Below, in pieces: positions 62,241 to 64,000 of a stretch of 64,000 bases of DNA (its first letter is position 1; every line of letters begins with the position of its first letter). The position numbers and the translations under genes are program-made. The DNA is from Basidiobolus meristosporus CBS 931.73 (lineage: Eukaryota; Basidiobolomycota; Basidiobolomycetes; Basidiobolales; Basidiobolaceae). The notes under the pieces are model-generated. The model was given only the letters and a program-made list of their open reading frames with translations. It had not been told where the DNA came from and did not search any database. The stretch covers positions 57,428 to 121,427 of the forward strand of contig MCFE01000230.1 in assembly GCA_002104905.1 (NCBI GenBank), read 5' to 3'.

Positions 62241-63270
62241 TAGGTAAGAAGAAAAGAGAGGAAAGATCTGAAATTGAAAATCTCAGAATTTATAGATGGA
62301 TGGACAAGGGTAGAGGATTGATTAATCCAGGGTTAGGGAAAAATAGGTAAGAAGAAAAGAGAGGAAAGATCTGAAATTGAAAATCTCAGAATTTATAGAT
62401 GGATGGACAAGGGTAGAGGATTGATTAATCCAGGGTTAGGGAAAAATAGGTAAGAAGAAAAGAGAGGAAAGATCTGAAATTGAAAATCTCAGAATTTATA
62501 GATGGATGGACAAGGGTAGAGGATTGATTAATCCAGGGTTAGGGAAAAATAGGTAAGAAGAAAAGAGAGGAAAGATCTGAAATTGAAAATCTCAGAATTT
62601 ATAGATGGATGGACAAGGGTAGAGGATTGATTAATCCAGGGTTAGGGAAAAATAGGTAAGAAGAAAAGAGAGGAAAGATCTGAAATTGAAAATCTCAGAA
62701 TTTATAGATGGATGGACAAGGGTAGAGGATTGATTAATCCAGGGTTAGGGAAAAATAGGTAAGAAGAAAAGAGAGGAAAGATCTGAAATTGAAAATCTCA
62801 GAATTTATAGATGGATGGACAAGGGTAGAGGATTGATTAATCCAGGGTTAGGGAAAAATAGGTAAGAAGAAAAGAGAGGAAAGATCTGAAATTGAAAATC
62901 TCAGAATTTATAGATGGATGGACAAGGGTAGAGGATTGATTAATCCAGGGTTAGGGAAAAATAGGTAAGAAGAAAAGAGAGGAAAGATCTGAAATTGAAA
63001 ATCTCAGAATTTATAGATGGATGGACAAGGGTAGAGGATTGATTAATCCAGGGTTAGGGAAAAATAGGTAAGAAGAAAAGAGAGGAAAGATCTGAAATTG
63101 AAAATCTCAGAATTTATAGATGGATGGACAAGGGTAGAGGATTGATTAATCCAGGGTTAGGGAAAAATAGGTAAGAAGAAAAGAGAGGAAAGATCTGAAA
63201 TTGAAAATCTCAGAATTTATAGATGGATGGACAAGGGTAGAGGATTGATTAATCCAGGGTTAGGGTAGGA
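62241..63270. repeat. 103-bp tandem array, 10 copies
   Basis: TAGGTAAGAAG recurs every 103 bp: 62241, 62344, 62447, 62550 and so on to 63168, giving 10 units that are almost identical over their whole length. Each unit ends CCAGGGTTAGGG, carrying one telomere hexamer. The last unit runs straight into GGGTTAGGGTAGGAGGGTTAGG, then subtelomeric block C. No open frame crosses the array. Confidence 0.95.
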
Positions 63271-63274
63271 GGGT

Positions 63275-63794
63275 TAGGGGGGAGACAGTCACCAACAGGT
63301 GAAATCTTTATTTCAGTTGAAACAAAGAAGCCAGCGCTACTGTTGTAGCTTTGATACAAGAGTGTGTAGCTGAGGGGAATTTGTAGGTAAGTTAATAAGA
63401 AGTGATGATAGTTCTTCAGTGCTCAAGACACTGTTCAGTGGGAATGGGGGTAGCAAGAGAGGTAAGAATGACTTGTGAACAACATTAATGAGGGGAATGT
63501 GATAAGGATTGATATTCATCATAAAGGGAGTGTGCTGCTGCAGATATTGCTGCCAAAGGTCTGTCAAGTACTTCAGGTAGGCCAGCTTGGGTTTTTCTGA
63601 CTGCAGAATAAATTCTGCAAACTTCTTGACTTCAGGATCTCCAAGTATAGTTCTCCAGCAGGAGCCAGGTGTTGTGTGGTGTGTTCTCTTCCAGGCCTTA
63701 ATCAGTGGGTTGTTGCAGTGGTGAAGTCTGAGATATAATCTGGTTCTAAGGTAGAGAAGTCTGATCTTATAGGGCATAAACCCAAAAGCACCAC
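63275..63794 (-). repeat. Subtelomeric block C with open frame 63337-63777
   Basis: Starts GGGTTAGGGGGGAGACAGTC. It is the best preserved copy of the block also found at 54.4-55.2 and 55.23-55.5 kb. The minus-strand frame 63337-63777 encodes 146 residues (KFAEFILQSEKPKLAYLKYL, DLWQQYLQQHTPFMMNINPY, LLPPFPLNSVLSTEELSS). No known domain was recognised. Similarity to the frame at 54702-55067 at the protein level suggests it was once a real subtelomeric gene family. The gene starts only about 20 bp from the telomere repeats. Confidence 0.6.
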
Positions 63795-64000
63795 TTAGGG
63801 TTAGGGTTAGGGTTAGGGTTAGGGTTAGGGTTAGGGTTAGGGTTAGGGTTAGGGTTAGGGTTAGGGTTAGGGTTAGGGTTAGGGTTAGGTAGGTTAGGGT
63901 TAGGGTTAGGGTTAGGGTTAGGGTTAGGGTTAGGGTTAGGGTTAGGGTTAGGGTTAGGGTTAGGGTTAGGGTTAGGGTTAGGGTTAGGGTTAGGGTTTAG
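63795..64000 (+). repeat. Telomere, (TTAGGG)n
   Basis: About 34 TTAGGG units run to the window end with the G-rich strand oriented towards it, as at a right chromosome end. One irregular unit (TTAGGTAGG) interrupts the array near 63887. The last bases read GGGTTTAG, a one-base irregularity. Confidence 0.97.

Overview
The window is the right end of a fungal chromosome. It finishes in about 200 bp of TTAGGG telomere repeats (63795-64000), and repetitive subtelomeric DNA reaches back to about 47.3 kb. Fungus-type genes (ATP synthase subunit k, an HbrB/Bit61 TORC2 subunit, ribophorin II/Swp1, Ccz1, Atg9) sit beside genes many yeasts and moulds lack (a BCAS3-like WD40 protein, a RUN-FYVE protein, CSN1). 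Genes are intron-dense, with introns usually 50-70 nt. Two introns look U12-type. Together these features suggest an early-diverging, zygomycete-grade fungus; the species cannot be named from the sequence.

Layout. 1-4.55 kb: a graveyard of Ty1/copia elements, with a decayed pol remnant and at least six LTR copies in both orientations, one a solo LTR with a 5-bp target-site duplication. 4.9-47.3 kb: the gene-rich arm. In order it carries Bit61/HbrB (+), a secreted cysteine-rich protein (+), a C2H2 zinc-finger factor (-), a BCAS3-like protein (-), an F-box/LRR protein (-), a mucin-like membrane protein (-), SPO11 (-), glutathione reductase (-), ATP19 (+), ERV14/cornichon (-), a possible zinc-finger gene (+), a small mitochondrial-type protein (+), ribosomal protein uL15 (+), ATG9 (+), SWP1/ribophorin II (-), CCZ1 (-), a RUN-FYVE protein (-), COP9 subunit 1 (+), a bHLH factor (-), a CSC1/TMEM63-like channel (-) and a MAT2B/RmlD-like reductase (-). 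Several are invisible as long open frames; SPO11 is split into 17 short exons, one of only 15 nt. I rebuilt it by hand and it reads through without a break.

47.3-54.4 kb: AT-rich DNA with a tandemly duplicated family of tiny secreted six-cysteine peptides. Two copies are intact and five are decayed. Each major copy faces a decayed cysteine-rich reading frame on the opposite strand. 54.4-63.8 kb: subtelomeric blocks bounded by telomere-like motifs, a 155-bp satellite (about four copies), orphan reading frames, a broken SNF2-family helicase, an ORF1/gag-like coiled-coil protein, a perfect-period 103-bp array of 10 units each carrying a TTAGGG hexamer, then the telomere.

Best leads: an AT-AC U12-type intron in ATG9 and a U12-like GT-AG intron in ERV14; two apparent +1 frameshifts in glutathione reductase, both at an NNC-TGA; the six-cysteine peptide array; and a FYVE finger lacking one zinc-binding cysteine. 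ATG9, CCZ1, the RUN-FYVE protein and the BCAS3-like protein all belong to autophagy or endolysosomal traffic, but they are separate genes on both strands and nothing shows they are co-regulated. Exon limits are my own reading of splice signals, frame and family similarity, without transcript data.
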